64,000 nt of DNA from a bacterium (GCA_024742665.1 JANSYA010000001.1:1257001-1321000), one strand, 5' to 3'. Positions 51,373 to 62,681 are shown, numbered from the stretch's first letter. The notes: generated by a model not told the origin, from the sequence alone. Numbers and translations: made by a program.

Positions 51373-52248
51373 ATGCAAGCACAGCTTTCGAACGCAAACT
51401 TCAGTCCGGACGCCCAAAACGAATCCGGCTCAAAACGATCCGGCGCAAAAACAACCTCGCGCTTTCAGCGGAGTCGCCTGCGACGCGGCGGCGTTTTTTT
51501 GATGGCGGCGGCGTTCAGCTGGGCGGTGTTCGCGGACGGCGCGCCCTTCGATCGCACGGAGCTTTCGGCCGCCGAACCGGATTGGTCAACCTACGACGCT
51601 ATCTTGAAAAAGAACGTCGCGCGTCGTACAGTCGCGGGAGTGAAAGGCAACTTCGTGAACTATGCCGGCATCAAAGCCGATGCGCGCTGGCCGGGAGTGG
51701 TGCGGATGGTCGCGAATTATAACGCCGCGAAGCTCAGCACTCGCAACGAGAAGCTGGCCTTCTATATTAATGCATACAATGTTCTGGTCATCGATTTGAT
51801 CGTTCGCAATCATCCCGTGGCCGATATTAACAAGCTGGGCAGCGACGCCAGTCCGATCTGGAAACGATCGGTCGGGAAAGTGGCCGGACGCAGCATGAGT
51901 CTGGACGGCCTGGAAAACGGCATCGTGCGACCCTTCGGTGACGCGCGCATTCACTTCGCCTTGAACTGCGGCGCCCTGAGCTGTCCGGATTTACGTCGCG
52001 AAGCCTATACCGCCGCAAAGCTGCGCAAACAGCTCGCGGAGCAGGCCTGGGCTTTTACGCATAACGCTTCGAAAGGCATTCGCGTCGACGACGCGACGAA
52101 GACCGTGCACCTTTCGAAAATATTCGAGTGGTTCGAGAAAGACTTTAAAGACGCGGAGACGTACGTGCGCCGCTATCGTAAAAAGATTCCGGCCGGTTAC
52201 GCTTTCAAGACTGATATCGAATACAACTGGCGCCTGAACGGGCGCTGA
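51373..52248 (+). CDS. DUF547 domain protein, exported
   Basis: Contains DUF547 (function unknown): LAFYINAYNVLVIDLIVRNHP (about residues 133-153), RIHFALNCGALSCPDL (about 193-208) and the closing HLSKIFEWFEKDF. The signal segment (VFLMAAAFSWAVFADGA, about 41-57) is preceded by a 40-residue basic stretch, so the true start may be the ATG at 51502 rather than 51373. DUF547 resembles cysteine-histidine hydrolase folds, but no activity is known. Separated from the potassium transporter by 108 bases. Confidence 0.78.
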   Translation: MQAQLSNANFSPDAQNESGSKRSGAKTTSRFQRSRLRRGGVFLMAAAFSWAVFADGAPFDRTELSAAEPDWSTYDAILKKNVARRTVAGVKGNFVNYAGIKADARWPGVVRMVANYNAAKLSTRNEKLAFYINAYNVLVIDLIVRNHPVADINKLGSDASPIWKRSVGKVAGRSMSLDGLENGIVRPFGDARIHFALNCGALSCPDLRREAYTAAKLRKQLAEQAWAFTHNASKGIRVDDATKTVHLSKIFEWFEKDFKDAETYVRRYRKKIPAGYAFKTDIEYNWRLNGR

Positions 52249-52356
52249 GTTCGAGCCGGATCCGGGAGTTATCGCGGCTTCGGCGCGTTTGATTTCGCGC
52301 GGCCTGAGTCCGCGAAAACCTTGACCGCGATTCCATCTGAAATCTGATCGGGTGTA

Positions 52357-54183
52357 ATGACGTGGCGCACGATTGCCCAGATGCTTTCCGGCGGCCTGCT
52401 GCGCCTGCGCGCGGCCTATGCCGCTCATTTGCACGCGAAGCTCGCTCGGATCTACGCCGCGGCCGGTATTCTTTCGGTCGCGCTGCTGATCCTGGAATTC
52501 GGCTTTCATAATCCCGGCGAAATGCTTCCCGGTCGCGCGATCATTCTTCCGGCGCTGATCTATTTTCTCTTCGGCTACGAAGTGCTGTCGTTGATTTTCA
52601 CGCCCGGCGCTCAAAACTTTCGCAGTTATCTGCGGGCCCATATCATTCAGGCGGTGGTCGTGGCCCTGGTGCTCGCGCTGTTGCTGTTTCAGGATGCGAT
52701 CCTCGCCTGGCTGGCCGCGGCCGGTTTCGGTGCGGGGGACGATTCGGCGGAGGCTTCGACCCGGGCGATGTTTTTGTTTCTGGCGGTCGGCCAGTGCCTG
52801 CTCTTGATCGGGTCTCTGGCGCACTTGCTGCGACAGCCGGCCTTTATGGGTGCGCGCGCTTTGAATCCATCGCTGATCTTCGTCGGGAGCTTCGCGCTGG
52901 TCATCGGCGTCGGTTTCGCCTTGCTTTCGCTGCCGCGCATGCAGCTGGTCGATGTCGCCTGGGTCGACGTTTTATTTATCACCGTGAGCGCCGTCTGCGT
53001 GACGGGCCTTGCCAGCGTTACGATCACCGAGAGCTTTACGCCCGGCGGCCTGGCGCTGATTATGATTTTGATTCAAATCGGCGGTCTGGGTTTGATGACA
53101 CTGACTTCTTTTCTGGCCATTTTTCTGACCGGCCGCGCTTCCGTATCGACGAAGGTGTTGTTGCGAGATTTGCTGAGCGACGAAGGCATCGGCCGCGTAA
53201 AGACCATCGTACGCAATATCGCTATTCTGACATTCGGCGTAGAAGCGGCCGGCGCGGTGTTTCTGTACTTCAGCATGCCGCAGCAGCTGTACGCGAATCA
53301 TGCCGAACATATTTTTGCCGCGGTCTTTCACGCCGTTTCGGCCTTTTGCAACGCCGGCTTTTCGCTGCATCCCGACAGTCTGGCGGGATTGGATCGAACT
53401 CTGCCCGGCCGCCTGTACGTCGGCGGGCACATGGTGTTGATTCTGGTCGGCGGCCTGGGTTTCCCGGTGATCGTTCAGCTGTATGAATACGCGAAGCGCC
53501 GTCGCCTGCGCAGGCCTCTGAATGCGACGACGCGATTGGTGCTGATCGTGAATGCGATCTTATTGGTATCCGCGACCTGCGCCTATCTCTGGCTCGAACG
53601 GGGGGATACTCTCGCGGACTTCGACGCCCTGGATCGCTTGTGGCATTCCGTATTCTTCGCGGTGACCATGCGAACAGCCGGCTTTAATACGCTGACGACG
53701 GCCGAGATGGGCCTCAGTATGACCTTCCTGGCGTTTCTGTTTATGTGGATCGGGGCTTCGCCTCTGTCGACGGGCGGCGGCATCAAGACGACTACGGCCG
53801 GGATCGCCTTTCTGCATATCCTGGCGCAGGTTACCGGCAAGAATCGCGTGGAGCTGCATCGCAAAACGATTTCGCCTCAGAGCGTCAGCCGCGCCTTCGC
53901 GACGATCGTACTGTCGTTATTCGTGATCTTTAGCGGCATATTCTTATTGCTTTCGTTCGAAGATTTCGCTTTTGTCGATATCGCTTTCGAAACCGTCAGC
54001 GCCTTCGGGACGGTCGGCCTGTCCCGGGGGATTACAGGGGAATTGAGCTCCGCCGGGAAGCTGGTCCTGTGTCTGGTGATGCTCTGTGGTCGGGTGGGCG
54101 CTCTGACCTTCTTGATCGCCCTGACGCCGCGGGTCGAGCCGCCGGCCTACACCTACCCCTCGGAGTATGTTGTGGTCGGATAA
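52357..54183 (+). CDS. trkH: Trk/Ktr-type potassium uptake channel subunit
   Basis: Membrane potassium channel subunit with four M1-P-M2 repeats. Filter glycines occur in AVCVTGLAS, AFCNAGFSL, MRTAGFNTL and AFGTVGLSRG. The N-terminal 155 residues add extra membrane helices, making it longer (608) than KtrB. The last residues (PPAYTYPSEYVVVG) are also typical of this family. ATG at 52357. Forms a pair with the RCK-domain gene 39 bases downstream. Confidence 0.93.
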   Translation: MTWRTIAQMLSGGLLRLRAAYAAHLHAKLARIYAAAGILSVALLILEFGFHNPGEMLPGRAIILPALIYFLFGYEVLSLIFTPGAQNFRSYLRAHIIQAVVVALVLALLLFQDAILAWLAAAGFGAGDDSAEASTRAMFLFLAVGQCLLLIGSLAHLLRQPAFMGARALNPSLIFVGSFALVIGVGFALLSLPRMQLVDVAWVDVLFITVSAVCVTGLASVTITESFTPGGLALIMILIQIGGLGLMTLTSFLAIFLTGRASVSTKVLLRDLLSDEGIGRVKTIVRNIAILTFGVEAAGAVFLYFSMPQQLYANHAEHIFAAVFHAVSAFCNAGFSLHPDSLAGLDRTLPGRLYVGGHMVLILVGGLGFPVIVQLYEYAKRRRLRRPLNATTRLVLIVNAILLVSATCAYLWLERGDTLADFDALDRLWHSVFFAVTMRTAGFNTLTTAEMGLSMTFLAFLFMWIGASPLSTGGGIKTTTAGIAFLHILAQVTGKNRVELHRKTISPQSVSRAFATIVLSLFVIFSGIFLLLSFEDFAFVDIAFETVSAFGTVGLSRGITGELSSAGKLVLCLVMLCGRVGALTFLIALTPRVEPPAYTYPSEYVVVG

Positions 54184-54222
54184 TTTGGGAGAATGACTAA
54201 TATATTTCTGGTATAAATTAGT

Positions 54223-54903
54223 ATGGAAGACTACAAAAGAATCGCCGTCATCGGCCTGGGAGAATTCGGTTCGCTGCTCGTGCGACGCCTCTTCGAAGGG
54301 GGGCACGAAGTGCTCGCAATTGATCGAGATATGGAGCGCGTAGAGGCTCTCGCTTCCTTCTCGACGTCGGCCGTCTGTCTGGACTCGACCGATCGCACCG
54401 CGATGGAGGCCCAGGAACTCGAAGATCTGGACAAAATCATCATCGCCCTGACGGATTTCGAAAACCTGATTACCACGGCGGACGTTTTACGTTCGATGAA
54501 AATCACGGGCGTGATGGCCCGCTACCAGAACGGTCTGGAATACAAGATCCTGCGGATGCTGGGCGTGAGCGATCTATTCAATCCCGGCGACAAAGCCGCG
54601 CGCAATATGGTCGAACAGTTTTCGAATCCCGGCTTTCACGATCGCATCGTGCTGGACGGCGAATTTACGATCGTCGAAACGCCGGCGCCGGAAGCCCTGG
54701 TGGGCCAGGAACTCAACGCGTGCGGCCTGCGCCACAAATATCATCTAAACATCGTAACGATCAAGCGCGACACCGAAGACCAGACCTCCCAGGAAATTCT
54801 GGGAGTGCCCTACGGCGATACCGTCATCGAAAAACACGACACCCTGGTGCTTTTTGGAAAAGCCGACGACATCAAGATTTTTCTGGAAGATCAACAAAGT
54901 TAA
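54223..54903 (+). CDS. trkA: Potassium uptake regulator, RCK domain (TrkA/KtrA)
   Basis: Cytoplasmic gating subunit. The RCK N-terminal Rossmann motif VIGLGEFGSLLVRRLFEGGHEVLAID is at residues 7-32, with the aspartates CLDSTD, and an RCK_C domain follows (EFTIVETPAPEALVGQELNACGL). 226 residues is one RCK_N plus one RCK_C, as in KtrA. Should bind ATP/ADP or NAD(H) and control the upstream channel. Convergent with the mechanosensitive channel gene. Confidence 0.93.
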   Translation: MEDYKRIAVIGLGEFGSLLVRRLFEGGHEVLAIDRDMERVEALASFSTSAVCLDSTDRTAMEAQELEDLDKIIIALTDFENLITTADVLRSMKITGVMARYQNGLEYKILRMLGVSDLFNPGDKAARNMVEQFSNPGFHDRIVLDGEFTIVETPAPEALVGQELNACGLRHKYHLNIVTIKRDTEDQTSQEILGVPYGDTVIEKHDTLVLFGKADDIKIFLEDQQS

Positions 54904-54925
54904 TGCGGCTTCCAAAACCTGAGAA

Positions 54926-56929
<2,004 letters not shown>

Positions 56930-57009
56930 TGTGATTGCGAAAGGATTTTCGCATCCCCGTCTTTCGCAAGAAATTTTCGCCGGAAAGACGGTCCCTGCAG
57001 CCGTGTCGC

Positions 57010-57891
57010 TTACGGGGCGAAGAGCAGACCGCCGCCGCCTCCGCCGCCCTGGCGCAGACGCTCGCGAATCGCGTCTTTTTCCTCTTCGCTGAGCGTATTC
57101 CAGAACGGATACTCTTCCAACTGGTCTTCCAGACTGTCGCCGTAGGGTTCGTCGTCGCCCAGCGGATCGAAACCGAACCAGCCGGCCAGCCAGTCGAAAG
57201 TCTCGCCGGCGTTCCAGCCCAGGCGAATTCCAACGAAGAGGCCCAGCTGGATTTCCGCCTGGGTGAAATAGTACGCGGGAGCCCAATCGGTATCGTCGTC
57301 TTTGAGCAGCGATTGGGATTTGTGCGCGGGCTTCTCGGTTCCGAACGGGGAAAGGGCGCGAAACAATTTCTCGCGCAGACGCAGCACGGGCTGTTCCAAT
57401 TCGCCGGTTTCGGCCGCGGCGATGACTTTCGCAGCCGCCTCTTCATGGTCTTGGGCCTGCGTCCGCTCGTTTTCGTCAAAATCGTCCGAGTCCGAATCCG
57501 GGTCTTCGCCATCGGTTTCACCCCCGGCGGGCTTCGGTTTCCAATCGTCGAAACGGATCGGCGCGTCGCTGAAATAGTCCGCCCCGAAAAAGAAGGCCGC
57601 GAAGTCGGCGCTGTGATGCGAGCCGCTGAGTTTGCCGCCGCGCAAACCAAGCGCGCCGCCGGTGGGCGCCTTGTAATTGATACCGCCTTTGACCGGCCCC
57701 AGCCGGACCGCGCCGCCGTAGCTCTCGGATTCAATCGTGGCCGTGAACACGTCTTTGGAATCCTGCCAGCGGTTTTTGAGATAGGGACCGGAACAGCCGA
57801 CGATGGCGCCGGCGAAGAATAGGCAGATCATCGTTCGGGCAAACGAGCGCTGGAGCGACGCGCGTTTCAATGTATCTTCTGCCTTCATCAT
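57010..57891 (-). CDS. Predicted lipoprotein with spirochaete-type N-terminal motif
   Basis: Residues about 16-33 form a signal peptide ending in IVGC, lipidated cysteine 33. Immediately after comes LKNRWQDSKDVFTATIES, YGGAVRLGPVKGGI and GLRGGK, a pattern I associate with leptospiral lipoproteins (GPL.GL...LRGG). A Glu/Asp-rich middle (about 130-150) and a glycine-rich end (RQGGGGGGGLLFAP) follow. ATG at 57891 (MMK) begins 17 bases after the preceding gene. Function unknown. About 80 bases separate it from the channel gene downstream. Confidence 0.72.
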   Translation of the reverse strand: MMKAEDTLKRASLQRSFARTMICLFFAGAIVGCSGPYLKNRWQDSKDVFTATIESESYGGAVRLGPVKGGINYKAPTGGALGLRGGKLSGSHHSADFAAFFFGADYFSDAPIRFDDWKPKPAGGETDGEDPDSDSDDFDENERTQAQDHEEAAAKVIAAAETGELEQPVLRLREKLFRALSPFGTEKPAHKSQSLLKDDDTDWAPAYYFTQAEIQLGLFVGIRLGWNAGETFDWLAGWFGFDPLGDDEPYGDSLEDQLEEYPFWNTLSEEEKDAIRERLRQGGGGGGGLLFAP

Positions 57892-57908
57892 AGCGCTTGA
57901 AGTTTTGC

Positions 57909-58301
57909 TCAAAAACCCTGGGGCCAGCATTGTTTGCAACCTTTGATACTCAGTTTCAGTCGGTCGATGCGCGGATCCGATAGCGCCAGAATGACTTCGT
58001 CTTTCGCGACTTTGTTTTTGCAGACCGGACAGTTGCGCGCGCGTCGGTGGGTCGGTCCCATACAGTACGGACAGCCCTTAATGCGCGTTTGCACTTCGAC
58101 ATCGCCGATTTCGGTCTGGTCCGATCGAATCCGCTCGCCGGCATAGAGCGGTTGTTTGCAGAGGGGGCAGAATCCCTTCGGCTTTTCTTCTTCCTCGCCT
58201 TCGCGCCGCCGATCGCCGATCGGAAAGAGCATCCAGAACAGCACGGCGATCAAACCCAGGCCGATGCCGAATAAAATGGCGTAACCCTGGTCCGCGTTCA
58301 T
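57909..58301 (-). CDS. Small membrane protein with double zinc ribbon
   Basis: One N-terminal membrane helix (residues 9-27, ILFGIGLGLIAVLFWMLF) is followed by a soluble part with four CxxC pairs: CPLC, CPYC, CPVC and CKQC, consistent with two zinc ribbons. 130 residues from the ATG at 58301, which overlaps the stop of the upstream gene (ATGA). Function unknown; similar single-span zinc-ribbon proteins occur in Leptospira. The frame is open further upstream but that part overlaps the preceding gene. Confidence 0.75.
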   Translation of the reverse strand: MNADQGYAILFGIGLGLIAVLFWMLFPIGDRRREGEEEEKPKGFCPLCKQPLYAGERIRSDQTEIGDVEVQTRIKGCPYCMGPTHRRARNCPVCKNKVAKDEVILALSDPRIDRLKLSIKGCKQCWPQGF

Positions 58302-58546
58302 AAATCCGTCGGATCCGCCGGTTCGCCGCTGGCCAGGCGCACCACCTGGATCAAATCCTTCACCGCCTTGCCGAGATCCGCAAGTCCGATCAGCAAGAAC
58401 AGCCACGCCACTTTGAAATAGGCTTTAATCGCCGGACGGCCTTCTTTCGGCGTGCGATAGTAGCGCACGATCATGTAGGAACTCCAACCGGTGAGGGCCA
58501 GGCCGACGAGCACGCTGATGCTGACGAGGATGAATTCACGGACCAT
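58298..58546 (-). CDS. Small two-span membrane protein, 82 residues
   Basis: Two hydrophobic segments (about residues 5-27, VSISVLVGLALTGWSSYMIV, and 43-62, VAWLFLLIGLADLGKAV) with a short basic loop (RYYRTPKEGRPAIKAY) between. The ATG at 58546 is used. Overlaps the zinc-ribbon gene downstream by four bases, so they are coupled. Not recognised. Confidence 0.62.
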   Translation of the reverse strand: MVREFILVSISVLVGLALTGWSSYMIVRYYRTPKEGRPAIKAYFKVAWLFLLIGLADLGKAVKDLIQVVRLASGEPADPTDL

Positions 58547-58624
58547 TTCGGAGCGCCTGAAAGCACATTCTGGCGGCCGGGGTCCGGCCGCAACTGGAAA
58601 CTGCCCTGTCTGCGATCCGCAAAC

Positions 58625-58732
58625 CTCGCGGATCGCGCTTTGCTCAATCCGCTGTTTGGTCCGCCCGGGGCGGACGTTCGCACGTCGGACTCCGTCCGAC
58701 ATGCTGCTCGCGGATCGCGCTATGCGCGATCC
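58625..58732 (+). promoter_or_regulatory. Hairpin cluster upstream of trpS
   Basis: Three GC-rich inverted repeats follow one another: 58659-58675 (GTCCGCCC/GGGCGGAC), 58684-58700 (GTCGGAC/GTCCGAC) and 58712-58732 (GGATCGCGC/GCGCGATCC, 9 bp, TAT loop). The unit CTCGCGGATCGCGC occurs twice, at 58625-58638 and 58707-58720, the second inside the last hairpin. It lies between divergent genes, 54 bases before the trpS start. Could be a leader structure, a repetitive extragenic element, or both. No T-box signature. Confidence 0.6.
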
Positions 58733-58785
58733 ACTGTGAAAAACTTCTCGCCCCCGTGGTTGCGGCGCGGATCCTCGGCTGCGTT

Positions 58786-59751
58786 ATGCGTGTTTTGTCC
58801 GGAATCCAGCCGAGCGGGAATCCCCATCTCGGAAACTATTTTTCGATGATGCGGCGAATGGTCGAATACCAGGATTCAAGCGAACTGTTCTGTTTCATCG
58901 CCAGCTACCACTCCATGACCACGGTCGACAAAGGCGAGACGCTGGCGGAAAATACGCTGAATGTCGCGGCCGATTTTCTGGCCCTGGGCATCGACCCGAA
59001 CCGGGCGACCTTCTGGGTGCAGAGCGACGTTCCGGAAGTCATGGAGCTGGCCTGGCTGTTATCCATGCACATTACGGTCTCGCAGCTGCAGCTGGGCCAT
59101 TCGTTTAAAGACAAAACGGACCAGGGCTTCAGTCCGTCGAGCGGCCTGTTCTTTTATCCCGTATTGATGGCCGCGGACATCGTGCTCTTCGGCGCGGAGA
59201 AGGTGCCGGTCGGCAAGGATCAGAAGCAGCATCTTGAGATGGCCCGGGACATCGCCCGGCGTTTCAATCTGCAGTACGGCGATGTGCTCAAAATTCCGGA
59301 GCCGGATATTCTGACCGATGTCGCGACCGTGCCCGGTGTAGACGGGCGCAAGATGTCCAAGAGTTACAACAACGCGATCTATCCCTTCGCCACCGAGAAG
59401 CAGCTCAAGAAGGCCGTCATGGGGATCGCCACCGATTCGACGCCCGTCGAAGAGCCGAAGCCGTACCAGGGCACGCCGCTGTTCGATATCTACCGTTTGT
59501 TTCTGGATGAGGCCGGCACGGCCGCGCTGATCGAAAAATTCCAGACCCCCGGCGTCGGCTACGGACACATCAAGCAGGATCTCTTAAAGGCGATTCTCGA
59601 ATACTTCGGACCTTATCGCGAACGGCGGGCCGAGATCATGCAGCGTCCCGACGAGGTGCGCGACATATTATCGGCCGGCGCCAAAAAGGCGCGGGCAGCG
59701 GCGGCTCCGTACCTGGCCGCGGCACGGGAAAAGACCGGTCTCGTCTACTGA
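58786..59751 (+). CDS. trpS: Tryptophanyl-tRNA synthetase
   Basis: Class Ic synthetase charging tRNA-Trp. The class I motif appears as SGNPHLGNYF (family PxHLGN form), followed by DVPEVMELAWLL and FYPVLMAADIVLFGAEKVPVGKDQKQH. The second class I motif is GRKMSKSYNNAI. The open frame starts at 58756, but the usual N-terminus MRVLSGIQPSG begins at 58786 (322 residues). Divergent from the minus-strand membrane gene cluster. Confidence 0.96.
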   Translation: MRVLSGIQPSGNPHLGNYFSMMRRMVEYQDSSELFCFIASYHSMTTVDKGETLAENTLNVAADFLALGIDPNRATFWVQSDVPEVMELAWLLSMHITVSQLQLGHSFKDKTDQGFSPSSGLFFYPVLMAADIVLFGAEKVPVGKDQKQHLEMARDIARRFNLQYGDVLKIPEPDILTDVATVPGVDGRKMSKSYNNAIYPFATEKQLKKAVMGIATDSTPVEEPKPYQGTPLFDIYRLFLDEAGTAALIEKFQTPGVGYGHIKQDLLKAILEYFGPYRERRAEIMQRPDEVRDILSAGAKKARAAAAPYLAAAREKTGLVY

Positions 59752-59849
59752 GGCGATCGCGTGGCCTGGCCTCGCCGCACGCGACTGTCTGGCCAGGACG
59801 CGAGCGATGTCTGTTGCCCTGAATCTGGAAAACTTATTCCGAATCGGCT

Positions 59850-61373
59850 GTGACGAATGCGGACACAGTGCGTCTTAAAGTCGTGAAAACTGTTTCCGCC
59901 CGTCCCGGTCTGTCGCTCCGAATCACTCTACTGACTGCGACCCTGATTACGCTGGTCGTCGCCGCGCTGACGGCCTATTCCTACTCGCGCCTGTATCGCC
60001 AGGTCGAAGAAAAATTCGGCTGGACCCTCGAACATATCGCGAAGACCGCCGCCCTTGAGATCTCCGGTGAAGATCACGAGCGGGTCCGAAGGGCCGGCGA
60101 CGAAGACTCGCCGGAGTTCGGTCGTATCCGCGATTATCTCCAGGGGGTGATGCGCGAAAACGATCTCACCCCCGAGACGATCTACACTTTTCACGCGAGT
60201 CCGTCCGGGAATTTGACCTTCGGCGTGATGCTGCACGAAAAACCTTTCGTTGGCGATTATTATCCCGTTCCGGAAAAGAATATGGCCCTCGTGAAACAGG
60301 CCCTCGGCGGCCAGTCGAGTTTTACGCGGCTGTATACGGACGAGCACGGCAGCTGGATTTCCGGCTTCGCCCCGATTCGAAACGCCGACGGCCGGGTCAA
60401 CGGCCTGCTGGCGGTGGACTATCGAGTGGATCGTTTTATCGCCGCGCTGGAACAGGAAGTCCTGATGAATCTCGGCGTGGGCTTGCTATTCGTCTTATTG
60501 GGGGTCGTCGTCAGCTATCGCCTGGCGCGGCAGATCTCGCGGCCGATCGAGCGTTTGAACTCGGCGGCTCAGGGAATTATGAACGAAGACTACGACGTCT
60601 CGCTCGAAGTCAAGGGCCGCGACGAGGTTTCGCAGCTGACGCGTTCGTTTAATTCCATGGCCGCCAGTTTACGCGAGCGGCTGATGATGTTGCGCTACGT
60701 GCCCCGACATACGAAAGAGATGATTCGCAAGACCATCGAAAACGAAATTACTCCGGGCGGGGAGCGCAAAGAGGTGGCGATTTTATTTTCCGACGTGCGC
60801 GGTTTTACGAAGTACAGTCAGTCTCACTTTCCAGAAGATGTGATCAAGACGCTCAACGTGCTGCTGGGCCTGCAGGGCGAGATCATCGAAAAGCACAGCG
60901 GCTACGTCGATAAATTCGTCGGCGACGAGGTTGTCGCGATTTTCGAAGGGCCGCCCCACGAGCGGGTTCGCAACGCCATGCGCGCCGCCGTCGAGATTCA
61001 GAAGTCGATCGAAGAACGCTGTCAGCGCGCGATTGCCGCGCAGTCGACGGGCGAAGAAGCCGGCGCCGACGAAGCCCTGCGCGTCGGAATCGGCATCAGC
61101 ATGGGCGACGTGGTAATGGGCAGCATGGGCAGCTCCTCGCGCCAGGATTATACGGTGATCGGCGACAACGTGAATCTGGCGGCGCGATTGTGTAACGGCG
61201 CGGGCGGCGGCGAAATCCTGCTCTCATCGAATGTCTATCGCATCAGCGAAGGCGATCCGGAGCTGGCCGCCGAAATTCCCATTCGTCTGAAGGGCCTGGC
61301 GAAGATCAAAGGTTTCATGCAGAAGATGCACGTGTACGTCGTGCGCCCTGCTGACGATCTCGCCCGTACTTGA
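59850..61373 (+). CDS. Membrane class III adenylate cyclase with HAMP domain
   Basis: Makes cAMP. A membrane helix (about residues 25-46) precedes an extracytoplasmic sensor domain (about 47-205), a second helix (about 206-226), a HAMP domain (SRPIERLNSAAQGIMNEDYDVS) and a cyclase domain (about 305-500). Metal-binding aspartates occur in LFSDVRGF and FVGDEVVAIF, with ATP-specifying Lys in VDKFVGDE and Asp in QDYTVIGD, and NVNLAARLC. Guanylate specificity is thus less likely. GTG at 59850. Single gene; signal sensed is unknown. Confidence 0.92.
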   Translation: MTNADTVRLKVVKTVSARPGLSLRITLLTATLITLVVAALTAYSYSRLYRQVEEKFGWTLEHIAKTAALEISGEDHERVRRAGDEDSPEFGRIRDYLQGVMRENDLTPETIYTFHASPSGNLTFGVMLHEKPFVGDYYPVPEKNMALVKQALGGQSSFTRLYTDEHGSWISGFAPIRNADGRVNGLLAVDYRVDRFIAALEQEVLMNLGVGLLFVLLGVVVSYRLARQISRPIERLNSAAQGIMNEDYDVSLEVKGRDEVSQLTRSFNSMAASLRERLMMLRYVPRHTKEMIRKTIENEITPGGERKEVAILFSDVRGFTKYSQSHFPEDVIKTLNVLLGLQGEIIEKHSGYVDKFVGDEVVAIFEGPPHERVRNAMRAAVEIQKSIEERCQRAIAAQSTGEEAGADEALRVGIGISMGDVVMGSMGSSSRQDYTVIGDNVNLAARLCNGAGGGEILLSSNVYRISEGDPELAAEIPIRLKGLAKIKGFMQKMHVYVVRPADDLART

Positions 61374-61452
61374 GGCGCTATCAGGGGCGATACCTGAATG
61401 AATCGCTTCGCTTTCCAGTATACCAGCATGTGCCGCGAGGCCGGCCCGGCGC

Positions 61453-61490
61453 AAAAAAAAGCCGATCGTAATGTACTTATTACGATCGGC
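61453..61490 (-). terminator. Intrinsic terminator of the FecR lipoprotein gene
   Basis: On the minus strand, GCCGATCGTAAT pairs perfectly with ATTACGATCGGC across a six-base loop (12-bp stem at 61461-61490), and eight T residues follow at once. Textbook intrinsic terminator for the minus-strand gene ending at 61605; the A-run before the stem on the plus strand also fits. Confidence 0.93.
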
Positions 61491-61563
61491 TGGTATATGC
61501 TTCGCACTGATTTCGCTGCGGCCTGCGAAATCAATGCGAAACAGTTAACAATGGGAGGATTTA

Positions 61564-61674
61564 ATGATTCGTATTTCAGTTATTCCTGAGCGTCGGGATG
61601 AATTTTATTCCTCGCCGAAATCGATCGCCTGGACGTCGTCCAGCTTGAACCGCTTCACGCCCTGCTTGCCCTGA
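61564..61674 (+). CDS. Possible 36-residue open frame
   Basis: ATG at 61564 follows GGGAGG at 5-6 bases. It encodes MIRISVIPERRDEFYSS and continues antisense into the FecR gene to a stop at 61672-61674. No homology is recognised and the overlap with a certain gene argues against it. Listed only because of the strong ribosome binding site. Confidence 0.2.
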   Translation: MIRISVIPERRDEFYSSPKSIAWTSSSLNRFTPCLP

Positions 61675-62561
61675 ATAATCAGAGTGTCGCCGGCCTGCGC
61701 GATGATCGTTCCGGAATAAGATCCGCCGTCTTTCAGACGCAGAGTTTCGATCAGAGCGCCGGTTTTGAGTTCGTCGGAAGCGTTCGCGCGATCCGCGATG
61801 CGATCGAAGGCCGCGTCGCGATTTTTCGCGTAGCTTGCTTTGATCTCTTCGACTACCGCTTCGGTCGGTTGCTCCAGGGCTCCGGCTTTTTCAATCAGCG
61901 AGTCTTCGACTTCGATCATGCTGTCGAAATCCGCCTGATCGCGCAGCGTCAGTTCCACTTTTGATTTCTCAACGGAGTCGCGGGTTTCGACCAGCTCGGC
62001 CGATTCGCTCGCTTCGATTACGATCTCTTTGCCGGGAACCGGCGTGGGGATGGCCGTGGCCTTCATACGAGGCGACATGGCGACGGCGCCTTCGACGACC
62101 GTTACGATCGCGCCTTTTTCAGGATCTTCAGTTACAACGAAAGCCGTGCCTCGAACGCCGGCGATGGCGGTCGGAGTGGTCACGGTGAAATTTTCACCGG
62201 CCGCAGAGCGACGCACGCGCGCGCTGACGGTGCCGTTTTTCAGGTCCAGTTTGACGGTCTGGTTGGTCAGCAGCGAGGTCAATTCGAGACGGGTGTAGGG
62301 GCGGACGCGGACGGTGGATCCGGTCGTGGTCTGCAGGTCCATCGGGCCCTGGCCGGTCTGGATAACGTCTTTTTCTTTCAGCACGGCGCCGATTCGGGCC
62401 GGAATTTCTTCAGCGCCCCGCAGGATCAGAGTGTCCGGGGAAGCGTAGGTGACGACAGCCGCGCGGGTTTTGCTTTTCGCGGGGCCGCAGTAGGTTACGG
62501 CAGAGACTGTGGCTGCCGCGACGATTGCGTAGAACAGTGGTTTGGTGTATTGGGCTAGCAT
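61605..62561 (-). CDS. FecR-domain lipoprotein
   Basis: Signal peptide ends VTYC with lipidated Cys25. A FecR-like domain (about residues 55-165) has PYTRLELTSLL, GTVSARVRRSAAGENFTVTTPTAIAGVRGTAF and VVEGAVAM, the pattern shared by FecR and leptospiral surface lipoproteins. A helical, charged segment (about 190-270) leads to an LSm-like end module (LRLKDGGSYSGTI, then DDVQAIDF). ATG at 62561 follows AGGAAT. Probably outer-membrane or periplasmic; no iron-uptake neighbours. Ends at a strong terminator. Confidence 0.85.
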   Translation of the reverse strand: MLAQYTKPLFYAIVAAATVSAVTYCGPAKSKTRAAVVTYASPDTLILRGAEEIPARIGAVLKEKDVIQTGQGPMDLQTTTGSTVRVRPYTRLELTSLLTNQTVKLDLKNGTVSARVRRSAAGENFTVTTPTAIAGVRGTAFVVTEDPEKGAIVTVVEGAVAMSPRMKATAIPTPVPGKEIVIEASESAELVETRDSVEKSKVELTLRDQADFDSMIEVEDSLIEKAGALEQPTEAVVEEIKASYAKNRDAAFDRIADRANASDELKTGALIETLRLKDGGSYSGTIIAQAGDTLIIQGKQGVKRFKLDDVQAIDFGEE

Positions 62562-62681
62562 GGTGGTAATTCCTTAAAGATATTCAACAGCCGGAGCCGC
62601 ATTTTTTGCATATTTTTTGTGAGCTGACAGGACTCCGGCAGCGAAAGATATGCACACGAGCTCCGGAGCCGAATCGAAAAC

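Noticed and set aside
58550..58785. T-box or tryptophan riboswitch before trpS
   Set aside because: No T-box sequence (AGGGUGGNACCGCG-like) and no antiterminator fold is visible; only GC palindromes.
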